A stretch of 64,000 nt of DNA, from NCBI GenBank assembly GCA_011799875.1, contig CM022303.1, forward strand, positions 731,922,587 to 731,986,586, written 5' to 3'. Shown here one piece after another: positions 31,601 through 45,500 of this stretch. This stretch comes from Thinopyrum elongatum. Its lineage: Eukaryota; Streptophyta; Magnoliopsida; Poales; Poaceae. A program made the position numbers and the translations under genes. Numbering within the stretch: the first letter of the stretch is position 1; every line of letters begins with the position of its first letter. The notes under the pieces were generated by a model. That model ran no database searches and was not told the DNA's origin. It was given only the letters and a program-made list of their open reading frames with translations.

Positions 31601-33880
31601 TAGGCATTTCATCAAAGAATCAATAACAGATTTGCATGATTCAAACCCTAGCCACGGACGGCCGCCGCGACAAAATCGGCCGGTTTTTGAAAACACCGTA
31701 AAAAATTAAAAAAAAAATCAAAAAAATGGGAGACCTCCGCGTCACATCATCAAATGTGGCCTACCAACTAACAAAAATACTAAACATGGAATACCGGTGT
31801 TTTCTTGAAAAGGTGTTCTAAAAAACGACCTACCATGAACGAAGATTCATGGCTTTCAAGCCAAACGATCAATGATATGGCCGCATTCTTTGAATAGTTT
31901 GTGATAATATGCCCAAATTTGGCGCATGCCTCCGTCTTGTGATGGCAAACAATGTTGCCAAAGCGGGGTTCCAACTTGTTTCACAAAAAAAACATTTTTC
32001 ATTTTTTGAATGCTAAAAACATGTGTTTTTCGTGAAGCGGCTACAAGGAGGGTCATCCCAAACGGCGCCATTCCATGTCTACCTCAAAGCAGACCCTATT
32101 TTACGGACGGTCACCAAAAATCATGCATTTCCGACCCTCGTAGCTACTCCCTGGCCATTCAGACAACCTTCGGCCGATTCAGCTGGAACCGGCTGGAATT
32201 TGAACTGCGGGTCCTCCATAGCTTGCCCGTTATTTTTGCTAAAAATCATTTTTAGCTTCACAGGTAGGCATTTCATCAAAGAATCAACAACAGATTTGCA
32301 TGATTCAAACCCTAGCCACGGACGGCCGCCGCGACGAAATCAGCCGGTTTTTGAAAACACCGTAAAAAATTAAAAAAAAATCAAAAAAATGGGAGAGCAC
32401 CGCGTCACATCATCAAGTGTGGCCTACCAACTAGCAAAAATACTAAACTTGGAATACCGGTGTTTTCTTGAAAAGGTATTCTAAAAAATGACCTACTATG
32501 AACAAAGATTCATGGCTTTCAATCCAAACGAGCAATGATATGGCCGCATTCGTTGAATAGTTTGTGATAATATGCCCAAATTTGGCGCATGCCTCCGTCT
32601 TGTGATGGCAAATAATGTTGCCAAAGCGAGGTTCCAACTTGTTTCACAAAAAAAAACTGTTTTTCATTTTTTAAATGCTAAAAAAATGTGTTTTTCGTGA
32701 AGCGGCTACAAGGAGGGTCATCCCAAACGGCGCCATTCCATGTCTACCTCAAAGCAGACCCTATTTTACGGACGGTCGCCAAAAATCATGCATTTCCGAC
32801 CCTCGTAGCTACTCCTGGCCATTCGGACAACATTCGGCCGATTCAGGTGGAACTGGCTGGAATTTGAACTACGGGTTCTCCATAGCTTGCCCGTTATTTT
32901 TGCTAAATAATCATTTTTAGCTTCACAGGTAGGCATTTCATCAAATAATCAACAACAGATTTGCATGATTCAAACCCTAGCCACGGACGGCCGCCGCGAC
33001 GAAATCGGCCGGTTTTTGAAAACACCGTAAAAAATTAATAAAAAATCAAAAAAATGGGAGACCTCCGCGTCACATTATCAAATGGGGCCTACCAACTAGC
33101 AAAAATACTAAACTTGGAATACCGGTGTTTTCTTGAAAATGTGTTCTAAAAAACGACCTACCATGAATGAAGATTCATGGCTTTCAAGCCAAACGAGCAA
33201 TGATATGGCCGCATTCGTTGAATAGTTTGTGATAATATGCCCAAATTTGGCGCATGCCTCCGTCTTGAGATGGCAAAAAATGTTGCCAAAGCGAGGTTCC
33301 AACTTGTTTCACAAAAAAAACCGTTTTTCATTTTTTGAATGCTAAAAACATGTGTTTTTCGTGAAGCGGCTACAAGGAGGGTCATCCCAAACGGCGCCAT
33401 TCCATGTCTACCTCAAAGCAGACCCTATTTTACGGACGGTCACCAAAAATCATGCATTTCCGACCCTCGTAGCTACTCCCTGGCCATTCAGACAACCTTC
33501 GGCCGATTCAGCTGGAACCGGCTGGAATTTGAACTGCTGGTCCTCCATAGCATGCCCGTTATTTTTGCTAAAAATCATTTTTAGCTTCACAGGTAGGCAT
33601 TTCATCAAAGAATCAACAACAGATTTGCATGATTCAAACCCTAGCCACGTACGGCCGCCGCGACGAAATCAGCCGGTTTTTGAAAACACCGTAAAAAATT
33701 CAAAAAAAATCAAAAAAATGGGAGAGCACCGCGTCACATCATCAAGTGTGGCCTACCAACTAGCAAAAATACTAAACTTGGAATACCGGTGTTTTCTTGA
33801 AAAGGTATTCTAAAAAACGACCTACCATGAACGAAGATTCATGGCTTTCAATCCAAACGAGCAATGATATGGCCGCATTC
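28700..33880 (+). repeat. Eight-monomer block duplicated at 52795-57970 (offset about 24095)
   Basis: Monomers L L2 L L3 D S G S'' here recur in the same order and with the same private variants at 52794-57970. Offsets of matching points are 24096 at the left, 24095 in the middle and 24093 at the right, showing only a few 1-bp indels over ~5.2 kb. Similarity is lost to the left of about 28690 and to the right of about 33890. Confidence 0.85.
29830..31240 (+). repeat. L-L3 pair repeated at offset 5309 (35140-36590)
   Basis: Matching points 30022/35331, 30155/35464, 30529/35838 and 30842/36151 all differ by exactly 5309. The second copy carries a private change (AGTTTGGGATAC near 35880 where the first has AGTTTGTGATAC near 30569) that serves as a tag elsewhere in the window. 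Confidence 0.85.
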
Positions 33881-36594
33881 GTTGAATAGTTTGTGATAAT
33901 ATGCCTAAATTTGGCGCATGCCTCCGTCTTGTTATGGCAAATAGTGTTGCCAAAGTGAGGTTCCAACTTGTTTCACAAAAAAAAACCGTTTTTCATTTTT
34001 TAAATGCTAAAAAATGTGTTTTTCGTGAAGCGGCTACAAGGAGGGTTATCCCAAACGGCGCCATTCCATGTCTACCTCAAAGCAGACCCTATTTTACGGA
34101 CGGTCGCCAATAATCATGCATTTCCGACCCTCGTAGCTACTCCCGGCCATTCGGACAACATTCGGCCGATTCAGGTGGAACTGGCTGGAATTCGAACTGC
34201 GGGTCCTCCATAGCTTGCCCGTTATTTTTGCTAAATAATAATTTTTAGCTTCACAGGTAGGCATTTCATCAAATAATCAACAACAGATTTGCATGATTCA
34301 AACCCTTGCCACGGACGGCCGCCGCGACGAAATCGGCCGCTTTTTGAAAACACCGTAAAAAATAAAAAAAAATCAAAAAAATGGGTGACCTCCGCGTCAC
34401 ATCATCAAATGTGGCCTACCAACTAGCAAAAATACTAAACTTGGAATACCGGTGTTTTCTTGAAAATGTGTTCTAAAAAACGACCTACCATGAACGAAGA
34501 TTCATGGCTTTCAAGCCAAACGATCAATGATATGGCCGCATTCTTTGAATAGTTTGTGATAATATGCCCAAATTTGGCGCATGCCTCCGTCTTGTGATGG
34601 CAAACAATGTTGCCAAAGCGGGGTTCCAACTTGTTTCACAAAAAAAAAATGTTTTTCATTTTTTTAATGCTAAAAACATGTGTTTTTCGTGAAGCGGCTA
34701 CAAGGAGGGTCATCCCAAACGGCGCCATTCCATGTCTACCTCAAAGCAGACCCTATTTTACGGACGGTCACCAAAAATCATGCATTTCCGACCCTCGTAG
34801 CTACTCCCGGCCATTCAGACAACCTTCGGCTGATTCAGCTGGAACCGGCTGGAATTTGAACTGCGGGTCCTCCATAGCTTGCCCGTTATTTTTTCTAAAA
34901 ATCATTTTTAGCTTCACAGGTAGGCATTTCATCAAAGAATCAACAACAGATTTGCATGATTCAAACCCTAGCCACGGACGTTCGCCGCGACGAAATCGGA
35001 CGGTTTTTGAAAACACCGTAAAAAAATTCAAAAAAAATCAAAAAAATGGTAGACCTCCGTGTCACATCATCAAATGTGGCCTACCAACTAGCAAAAATAC
35101 TAAACTTGGAATACCGGTGTTTTCTTGAAAAGGTATTCTAAAAAACGACCTACCATGAACGAAGATTCATGGCTTTCAATCCAAACGAGCAATGATATGG
35201 CCGCATTCGTTGAATAGTTTCAGATAATATGCCCAAATTTAGCACATGCCTCTGTCTTGTGATGGCAAACAATGTTGCCAAAGCGAGGTTCCAACTTGTT
35301 TCACACAAAAAACCGTTTTTTATTTTTTGAATGCTAAAAACATGTGTTTTTCGTGAAGCGGCTACAAGGAGGGTCATCCCAAACGGCGCCATTCCATGTC
35401 TACCTCAAAGCAGACCCTATTTTACGGACGGTCGCCAAAAATTATGCATTTCGAACCTCGTAGCTACTCCCGGCCATTCAAACAACCTTGGGTCGATTCA
35501 GTTGGAACCGGCTGGAATTTGAACTGTGGGTCCTCCATAGCTTGCCCGTTATTTTTGCTAAAATTCATTTTTAGCTTCACAGGTAGGCATTTCATCAAAG
35601 AATCAACAACAGATTTGCATGATTCAAACCGTAGCCACGGCCGGCCGCCGCGACGAAATCTGCCGGTTTTTGAAAACACCGTAAAAAATTTAAAAAAAAT
35701 CAAAAAAATAGGAGACCACCGCGTCACTTCATCAAATGTGGCCTACCAACTAGCAAAAATACTAAACTTGGAATACCGGTGTTTTCTTGAAAATGTGTTC
35801 TAAAAAACGACCTACCATGAACGAAGATTCATGGCTTTCAAGCCAAACGAGCAATGATACGGCCGCATTCGTTGAATAGTTTGGGATACTTTGCCCAAAT
35901 TAGGCGCATGCCTCTGTCTTGAGATGGCAAACAATGTTGCCAAAGCGAGGTTCCAACTTGTTTCACAAAAAAACCGTTTTTCATTTTTTGAATACTAAAA
36001 ACATGTGTTTTTCGTGAAGCGGCTACAAGGAGGGTCATCCCAAACGGCGCCATTCCATGTCTACCTCAAAGCAGACCCTATTTTACGGACGGTCGCCAAA
36101 AATCATGTATTTCCGACCCTCGTAGCTACTCCTGGCCATTCAGACAACCTTTGGTCGATTCAGTTGGAACCGGCTGGAATTTGAACTGTGGGTCCTCCAT
36201 AGCTTGCCCGCTATTTTTGCTAAAAATCATTTTTGGCTTCACAGGTAGGCATTTCATCAAAGAATCAACAACAGATTTGCATGATTCAAACCCTAGCCAC
36301 GGACATTCGCCGCGACGAAATCGGACGGTTTTTGAAAACACCGTAAAAAAATTAAAAAAAAATCAAAAAAATGGTAGACCTCCGTGTCACATCATCAAAT
36401 GTGGCCTACCAACTAGCAAAAATACTAAACTTGGAATACCGGTGTTTTCTTGAAAAGGTATTCTAAAAAACGACCAACCATGAACGAAGATTCATGACTT
36501 TCAATCCAAACGAGCAATGATATGGCCGCATTCGTTGAATAGTTTGTGATAATATGCCCAAATTTAGCACATGCCTCCGTCTTGTGATGGCAAA

Positions 36595-39500
36595 GGGTTG
36601 CGAGTTGGTGTAGGAGCGCCAGGTGGAATGATTGTGATGCGGAGGTCTCCTCGTTGGGGGAGGGGTTTGGTGAAGGGGCTACACGTGCGGTTTTCAAAAC
36701 TGGACCGATTGCTCGATCCGGCGCGGCCCGGCCCGCGCTAGGTTTTGAATCATGCAAAATCTGTGTTGATGCTTAGATGAATGCCTACCTGTGAAGCTAA
36801 AAATGATTTTTATGCGAAGAAATAACGGCGCTATGGAAGGACCCGCGTTAAGTCAATGTCCAGCAACTGTTTCCACCTGAATCGGGGACCGATGTTGTCA
36901 ATGAATGGCCGGAGTAGCTAACGAGGGTCGAAATGCATGATTTTTGCACGACCTAATGGGGGGCCCGTAAAGAAGTAAAAGGGTCGGAAAGCTGCGTTTG
37001 AGGTAAGAGATTGAATGGACAGAGCCAGTTTGGGAGATGGGACCCTCCATTGTAGGACACGCTAATCCGAACAAAGAACACAATTAAGATTTTTAGCATT
37101 CGAAGAAAATGAAGCAACAGTTTTTATTAATGTGAAACAAAAAGTTTGGAAACAACCGAACAAAAAGGGGGGGGAAAAACACCGGGAAAAAACGGGTCAA
37201 GCAATTATGGCAACATTTTTTGCCATCACAAAAGACGGATGGTACATTGTCTAAAAATATGTGAGGCATATGATATCGTGAAGATGTGCCGAGAGATACT
37301 AACGAATGGTCAAGGAAATGCATGATTTTTGTCGACCATCCGTAACATAGGGGGTCTGCTTTTGAGGTAGATATGCATGGCGCCATTTGGATGACGCCTC
37401 CCTTGTAGCCACTCACGAAAACACTAGGTTTTTAGCATTCAAAAAATGAAAAAAAAACGGTTTTTTTTTTGTGGTGAAACACACACGTTGAAACCAGGGG
37501 GGGAAAAAAAAGAAAAAGGGAAAATCGCGTGTCGAATCAGGGGGCAAGAGGAAAGACATTGTTTGGCCAATCCTCACGAACGGATCAAACGGCTGGACGT
37601 AAAACCAAAGTGGGGGATGGGAACATAATTATCCAACAAAATGAGTTGCAACGAATTAACAAGGGCCATAAAAAAATAAATTGCTAAACAAGGTGTTATG
37701 TCTAATAAGAAAAGGGCCATGAAGGATCTTTCGGAATACCTGGTAGGTCATAGTTTTGAAGGAACAAAAACTAATAAATAGCAAGAAAACGCCGGTAGTT
37801 GCACAATTTTATATGAAAATTTGTGCTACGTTTTGTAAATGGGGAAAAGCCGACAATTTTGTACAAGAGTGTTATACCGGGTCGGAGTATCTTCCCCAGT
37901 TTTTTATTGGATTTTTTGGTTTGTTAAACTTTTATTAAATGATGGTGTTTTCTAAAACGAGGGGCCGATTGAATAAACGACGCGCGCCAGTGCCCCTAAA
38001 GAAAGGTCCGGTAGGGTTATCTGGGAAATCAAAGTCGAAATTGTGATGTTGAGTATGGGATAAAATGGCCAATACACTAATGAAGAACTAACCAAAATGA
38101 TTCATGTATTAAGCATGAAAAAAAATAACAGGCAGCTATGGAAGGAACAAAAAACGGACCCGCAATTGTCAAAATTCCAGCCGATCCACCTGAACAAGAA
38201 CCGGGGGAAAATGGATTGTGACGCGAAAAATGAGGGGGGGGGATGGGGGCCGGGGTAGTAGCTATGAGGGCGGAAATGCATGATTTTTGTGACCGTAAAA
38301 AAAAAGAAGAAGAAAAAAAAAAGAGGAAAAAAAAAGAGACCGTAAAAACATACTGTCTGCTTTGAGGTAAAGATGGGAATAGGGCGCGACAGTTGTGGGG
38401 AATGACCCTCCTATGTAGAAAACGCGCTTCAAAACGAGAGAACAGAGTGCGTTCCGAAAACAGGGCGGAAATGATAATTGATAAGGCATATCAAAAAAAT
38501 AGAAAACTGTTGTTATTTTTTGAAGAAGAAACAAGTTGGAACCGGGGGGGAAAAAATAAGGGGGGGGGAAAATGTCTTGCAACATTATTTGCATCCAAGG
38601 GGCCGGAGGCAGTGGAGCGATGCCGAAATTATGGGGCACAAGATCACATACACAAATATTCAACTCGATGAAGCTACCCAATAAAATTATTGCTCGTTAA
38701 AAGTAATTGCGTAGAAAAACCATGACTCATTATTTCAGGGTAGGGAAAAAAAATGGCGGTATTTTTTAAGAAAAAGTAAACAACCTTTTCAATAAAACAA
38801 CCTGTATCTTAATCAAGTTGAGTATTTTTGCTAGAAATTGGGTGGATTAGGAAAAAGGTCCAGCATTAGTTGGATGATTTTACGCGGGTGAGGTGCTCAG
38901 CGAAGGATGGGGGCGGGGGGCGGGCATATTGTTTGGGGATGGAAAAAAATATTTTTTTGATTTTTTTGAACATAATTTTTGACTGAAATGAAATTTAATC
39001 AAAAACCAATAAGCAATGATTTACATGGTTGTGGAAGCGGCCGTGTCCGTGGCTTGGGTTTGAATCATGAAAATCGGGTGTTGTGTGAATAATCTTTGAT
39101 GAAAAAAATCACTAACCCTTGGATGCTGGAAAAAATGCGATGTTTGTGGCATGAAATACAAGGGACGGGGCACAGAACTATTAGAAATACGCCGCAGTTC
39201 AAATTCCAGGGCCAGGAATTCCAGGCTGAATCAGGTAAAACCCGATAAAAGGTTGTCCTGAATGGCCGGGAGTTACTACGAGGGTAGGAAATTGCATGAT
39301 TTATTGGTAAGACCGTAACCTTAAAAATAGGGGGTCTGCGTGTTGAATGTAGACATAGGAAATGGCGAAAGCCGTTTGGGAAATAGAACCCTCCTAGAGC
39401 CGCTTCATTAAAACACATATGTTTAAAAAGGTTAGCATTCAAAAAAATGAAAAAGAGTGGTAGATTAGAAATTTTTGTGGGAACCCTGAAAAAAATTAAA

Positions 39501-42500
39501 AGTAGACAAACCAGAAAAAAAAGGGAAAAAGAAAATCGCTTTGGCAAAAGCACATATAGTTTGACCATCCGCAAGACAGGAGCATCATCAACAACTGATT
39601 GGGCATATATAATCAACAAAACTATCAAGCGAATGCGCCATATCATGATGCGCTATTCGTTTTGGGCTGAATTGAAAGAAACCATGAATCTATGCGTATT
39701 CATGGTATGGAAATAGAAATGAAATAAAAAAAGGAAAAGGTACCCGATGATTTTTGAGAACGAGCAGTTACAATAGAAACACCTGTTTACGCAAGGGTAA
39801 TTAGATATTTTTGCTAGTTGGGTAGGACCACATATTTTGATGATGTGATGCGGAGGAAAAGTCTCCTAGTTTTTTGAAGTTTTTTTGAAAATTTTTTACA
39901 ATGACGTTGTTAAACAAAACGGTCGGCGATTCGTCAGCAGGCGCCCAAGGTAGCGGCGCGGGGGCTAATGGTTTGAATCATAAAAAAGGCAAATCTGGTA
40001 GTGTACCTGATGATTCTTAGATTGAAAATGCCCTACCTGGGTGTAGCTATAACAATGATTTTAGCAAATAACGGGCAATCTATGGAGGCCCGCAGTTCCA
40101 ATTCCATCCTTTTCCACCTGATCGGCCGAGATGTTGTCTGAATGGTCCCGTGAGAGCTACAGTGTCCGAAATGCGTGATTTTTGCCGACAGAACCGGGTA
40201 GAAAAAGCCAGTAAAACATAGGGGAATCCGGCGATTTGGGGTACGAGATGGAATTGAACGGGCCTATGTGTGGTGGATGTAACCAACGGGGGAATCCAGC
40301 ATTGGTCAAGCCAAAATCTTGGCACGGGAAAAGAAGAACAAAAAAAAAAACATGTTTTCTGAAGCATTCAAAAGGGAATGAAACAGGTTTATTATATATT
40401 GTGGAAACAAAGTTGGGAACCGGAACAAATTTCTTTGGAGGGGGCGAACAACAATTGTTATATGGTGGTGGGAACAATCAGACAAGAACGAATGAGGAAT
40501 TAGCTAAATTGTCTGTTGCACTATTATCACAACAAACAGTTCCAACGAATGCCTAGACCACTATCATATGCCTACGGTGGTGAAGATGAGATTGAAAGCC
40601 ATGAGATCTTCTTTCATGTTAAGAAAGGGAAAAAAGGTCGTGTTATTTAAGATCCATTTCAGAAAAAACACCGTAATTCCAAGTTTGAGTATAATTTTGC
40701 TAAAGATTGGTTAATGTCACACATTTTGTGATATGTGGGGAAACGTGTACGGATGTCCTACGAATGTTATAATAATATATGAAAATAGATTTTTTTGATG
40801 GTTTTGGTGGCTATTCAAGTGGTTTTTCTTCAAATAAAACCGTGGGCCGAATTTCGGCGCGACGAACGGCCTTGGCTAGGGTTTGAATCATGCAAGATCT
40901 GTTGTTGATTCCTTGAATGAAATGCGCTACCTGAATGAAGACTAGAAATGATTTTTAGACAAAAATAACGGAACAGGAGCTAATGGAGACCACAAGTTCA
41001 AATATCTCAGCCCGGGTTCCAACTGAATCACAGAACCGAAGGAGGTATAATGGTACTAGAAAAAAATAAAAGCAACGATAAGAGGAGAGTAGCTACGAGG
41101 GTCGAAATGCATAGAAAGCTTTTTGGCGACCATAAGAAAAAGGGGGGGAAAAGGGGGAAGAACGTAAAATAGGGATCTGCTTAGGAGGAGTAGACACGGA
41201 CAGTGTGGCCCGTTTGGGATACGGGGCAAAACTCCTTGTAGCCGCTTGGCAACGGAAAGAAGAAAAGAAGACAAAGCATGAATTTTTAGCAAAATTACAA
41301 GCACAAGTAAGAAAAATGTTAATTTTAAAAATTTGTGAAACAGGCATTGTAAGATCCAAAAAGAAAAAAATCGCATATTGGCCACATTGTATTGCCTCAC
41401 CAGACAGGAGTGAACAAGAAAAGTAACCAGCTTGTGTGTGGCCTCTTATCCAAACAAAAAACTATTAATCAAAACGGAATGCGGCCAGTAGTTTGCTAAA
41501 ACTATAAAGTTATTCTTGAAACGCCATGAAGGTCGTCGATTCATAGGTTAGAAAGGAAAAAAGGGGGTAAAAAGGGAAAAAAGGGGTAAAAGGGGGAAAC
41601 ACATCTCTTTTTTGAGAACCAAACCTTTTCCCACAAAGACAAAGAAACAGCCGGGGTATTCCAAGTGTTAGGAGGTGTTTGTTGGCTAGTTGGAACGGAA
41701 CCACATTTGATGATGGCGCCGTAAATGGATGACGCGCTCCTTGGTAAAGCCGCTTGGGGGGGTCAAATTACACACTAAAAAACACGGTGTTTTTAAGGGG
41801 ACATTCAGGGAAAATGAAAAACAGTTTTGTTTTTATTGAAACGTCAAAAGAAGATAATGGGGAACCAAAACGAAGCGGGGAAGAAGGTAACGCTGGGGTT
41901 GGGGGGAAACATTATTTGCCATCAAATACGGAGTGGGCACGGGAAAAGCGCCACAGGGATTGTGGGTACAATGAGTTGGATCAACAAACATATTCACGCG
42001 CTATGGTGAGCCATATCAAAATTGCTACGTTTGGATTGAAATCCATGAATCTAAAGTCGTAAGCGATGGTGGGTATGATGAAATCGTATATTTAAATGAG
42101 CGTGGTTCAAGAAAACACAACCGTATGGGGGAGTCCAAGTTTATATTTTTGCTAGGTTGGTTATGGTATTGGGGGGGGGGCCGAATTTGATGATGTGAAC
42201 GCGGTGTCCCTATTTTGGATTTGGATTATTTTTTTGGAATTCTTTAGCCGTGTTTTTCAAAAACCGGCAGATTGGTCGTCGGCTAAAGCATGCCGTCCTT
42301 AGGGGGGTGCTGACTGTTTGTGAATCGGGATAGCAAATCTTTGTTGGTGATCATTTGATGAAAAAGGGAGCTTCCTACCTGTGAAGGCTGAAAAATTGAA
42401 TTTTAGAAAAATTAAACGGGCAAACTATGGGAGGTGCCCAACAAAGATAAGTCAATTCCAGCCGGGAATTCCAAACTGAATCGACCCAAAGGTTTGTACT

Positions 42501-45500
42501 GCATGGCCGGAGAGTAAAGCTACGGACGGTTGGGTGGGGGAGGGGTCGAAGATATAGCATAATTTTATTGGCGACCGTGAAGGGGGAACCAGTAAATAGG
42601 GTCTGCTTTGAGGATATACATGGAATGGGCTACGCAGGTTTATGGGATGACAACTCCTTGTAGCACCAAGCAAAAAAGTGTCACGAAAAAAACACATTTG
42701 GTTTTTAGCATTCAAAAATGAAAAATTGTTTTTTATTTATTGTTGTTGAAACAGTTGGAACACAACAGCAGAAGGGGAAAGAATCGTCGGGGGGTTTGGC
42801 GGCACATTGTGGTTGCCCTACAGGAGACGGAGCATGTGCTAAATTTGGGCATCTTATCTGAAAGCTATGAAAAAATAAATCCACAGAATGCGTTCATAAA
42901 ATCAGTTGCTCGGTATTGTGATGTGAAAGACATGAATCATTGGGGCGGTTTCTGGGTATCATGGTAGTGAATGGTGCGTAATTTTGAGACAATAGGATCC
43001 TTGGGCAAGAACCACACCGGGGTATTACCAAGTTTTAGATATTTTGTTCTATTGAGTAGTGGGGCCACAAAACGAATATGTGTGACGGCTGTGCATAAGC
43101 ACAAAACCATACAACTCAATCGTGAAAGTCAAATCAAAAACCATTTTTTTGAGTTATTTTAAATTGTGAAGGTTTTTGTTCAGGGTGGTAAATTCAAAAC
43201 CGGCCTGAATTTCGTTCGTCGCGGCCGTCCGGTGCTAGGGGGTTTGGAATCATGCAAAGCTGATTAGTTGACATTCTTTGATGAAAATAATCCTACTGTG
43301 GGAAGGCAAGCTAAAATAGATTTTTTAGTGGGCGACAAATAACGGGCAAGATCTATGAGGACCCCGTAAGGTTATCAAATTCCAGACACGCTATGCGAGC
43401 CTGAATCGTCCGGAGGGAAAAAAAAAGGGGGGAAGGTTGTCTAGAGGCGCAGAATCAAGGTGAGGGCTAGCGAGGTCGGAAATGAAACATGATTTGTGTA
43501 TGCTGAACGCATAAACCAGTGAGGTAATAGGTTTCTACTTTAAAAATGAAATAGACTGGGGATGAAAAGCGGCCGTTAATGGAAAGGAATGACCCTCCTT
43601 GGTAGCGTTCACAAAAACACATGGATGGTACATTTTAAGCAAAGGGGTTCACGACAATAAAGAAAAAAGACTGTTGTTTTTTGTGAAAACCAGTTGGACG
43701 GGACAAAAAAGAAAGCAAAAAAAAGGAAGGGGAAGCAAGGAAAAAACAAAATAGGGACATGGAAAAAGAAAAGAGGGGAAGGAAGGCACAAAGAAAAAAA
43801 AGGAAAAACGTACGCTTTGTCAAAGATTTTTGGCGCATCTGTCAGGAGACGGAGGCATAAAAAGCGCCACAATTTGGGCATAATATCCCAAACTATTCAA
43901 CGAATTCGGCCATATCATTGCTTCGTATGGGTGGATTGAAATCCAATGAATCTTTCTCAGTTCATTAAAAGGTAGATAGGAAAAATCGTATTTTAGAATA
44001 CCTTTCAAGAAAACACACCGTATTCCAAAGTTTAGTATTTTTTGCTAGTTGGTAGTAGGCGCACCACTTGATGATGTGACGCGGGTGCTCTCCCCCATTT
44101 TTTTTGTTTTTTTTTAATTTTTTACGGTGTTTTCAAAAACGGACTGATTTCGTCGCGCGTCGGCCTCCGTGGCTAAGGTTTGAATCATGCAATCTGTTGT
44201 TGATTCTTTGATGAAATGCCTACCTGTGAAGCTAAAAATGATTTTTAGCAAAAAGAACGGGCAAGATGCTAATGGAGGACGCACCCGTGTCAATTCCAGC
44301 CGGTTCCAAGCTGAATCGAGGCCAATGTTGTGCAATGGCAGGGACGGTAGCTACGAGGGTCGGAAATAGCATGATTTTTGGCTGACCAGTAAAGGACCGT
44401 AGAAATAGGGATATCTGCTTTGAGGGCATGGAATGGCGCCGTTTGGGATGACCCTCCTTGTACCGCTTCACGAACAAACCAATTTTTTAGCATTCAAAAA
44501 TGAAAACGGTTTTTGTGTGAAACAAGGTTGGAACCTGCTTTGGTGGCAACATTTTGTTTGCCATCTCAGACGGAGCAATGCCCAAATTTGGGCATATTAT
44601 CACAACTATTCACGAATGCGGCCATACATTGCTCGTTTGGCTTGAAAGCCATGAATCTTCGCTCATGGTAGGTGTTCTTTTTTAGTACACATTTTCAAGA
44701 AAACACCGGTTCCAAGTTTAGTATTTTTGCTAGTTGGTAGGCCCCATTTGATAATGTGACGCGGAGGACTCCCATTTTTTGATTTTTTATTAATTTTTTA
44801 CGGTGTTTTCAAAAACGGCCGATTTCTCACGGCGGCCGTCCTTGGCTAGGTTTGAATCATGCAATTCTGTGGTTGATTATTTGATGAAATGCCTACCTGT
44901 GAAGACAAAATGATTTTTAGCAAAAAACGGGCAAGCTATGAGCCCCGAATTTCAAATCCACGCCAGTTCCACCCTGAATCGGCCGAAGTTGTCCGAATGG
45001 CCAGGAGAAGCTACGAGGGTCGGAAATGCATGATTTTGGGCGACCGTCCGTAAAATAGGGTCTGCTTTGAGGTAGACATGGAATGGCGCCGTTTGGGATG
45101 GACCCTCCTTGTAGCCGCTTCAAACGAAAACACATTGTTTTTAGCATTCAAAATGAAAAACGTTTTTTTTTTGTGAACAAGTTGGAACCACCGCTTGGCA
45201 CATGTTTTGCCACCCTCAAGACGGAGGCATGCGCCAAATTTGGGCAATTATCACAAACTATTCAACGAATGCGGCCATATCATTGCTCGTTTGGCTTGAA
45301 AGCCATGAATCTTTCGTTCATGGTAGGAGTCTTTTTTGAGAACACCATTTTTTCAAGAAACCCGGTATTTCAGTTTAGTATTTTTGCTTAGTTGGTAGGC
45401 CCCCATTTGATGATGTGACGCGGAGGTCCCCACCATTTTTTTTGATTTTTTTTAATTTTTTACGGTGTTTTCAAAAAGCGGGCCGATTTCGCGTGGCGGC

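Larger units (their letters stand above)
23413..36594 (+). repeat. Tandem satellite array, clean forward block A (~664-bp monomer, 20 phase points)
   Basis: The monomer is about 664 bp (steps of 660-665). The marker ATGCTAAAAA(C)ATG (ATACTAAAAAC in some) falls at 23798, 24462, 25125, 25789, 26450, 27114, 27777, 28441, 28698, 29358, 30022, 30683, 31348, 32010, 32675, 33339, 34004, 34667, 35331 and 35992. Copies are highly alike but fall into types by the text around CGATTCAG(C/T/G)TGG: S (ttcggcc, agctgg), S'' (as S, with catagcatg), G (attcggcc, aggtgg), T (ttcagcc, agttgg), L (ttgggtc, agttgg), L2/L3 (with tgtatttcc), D (gtttgacgaacgg). Order: S G T T S G S' (truncated) L L2 L L3 D S G S'' G S' L L3. 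Recurring ORFs of 60-173 codons exist in several frames of both strands but carry no known domain, so I do not call genes. The family is not one I recognise. Confidence 0.92.
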
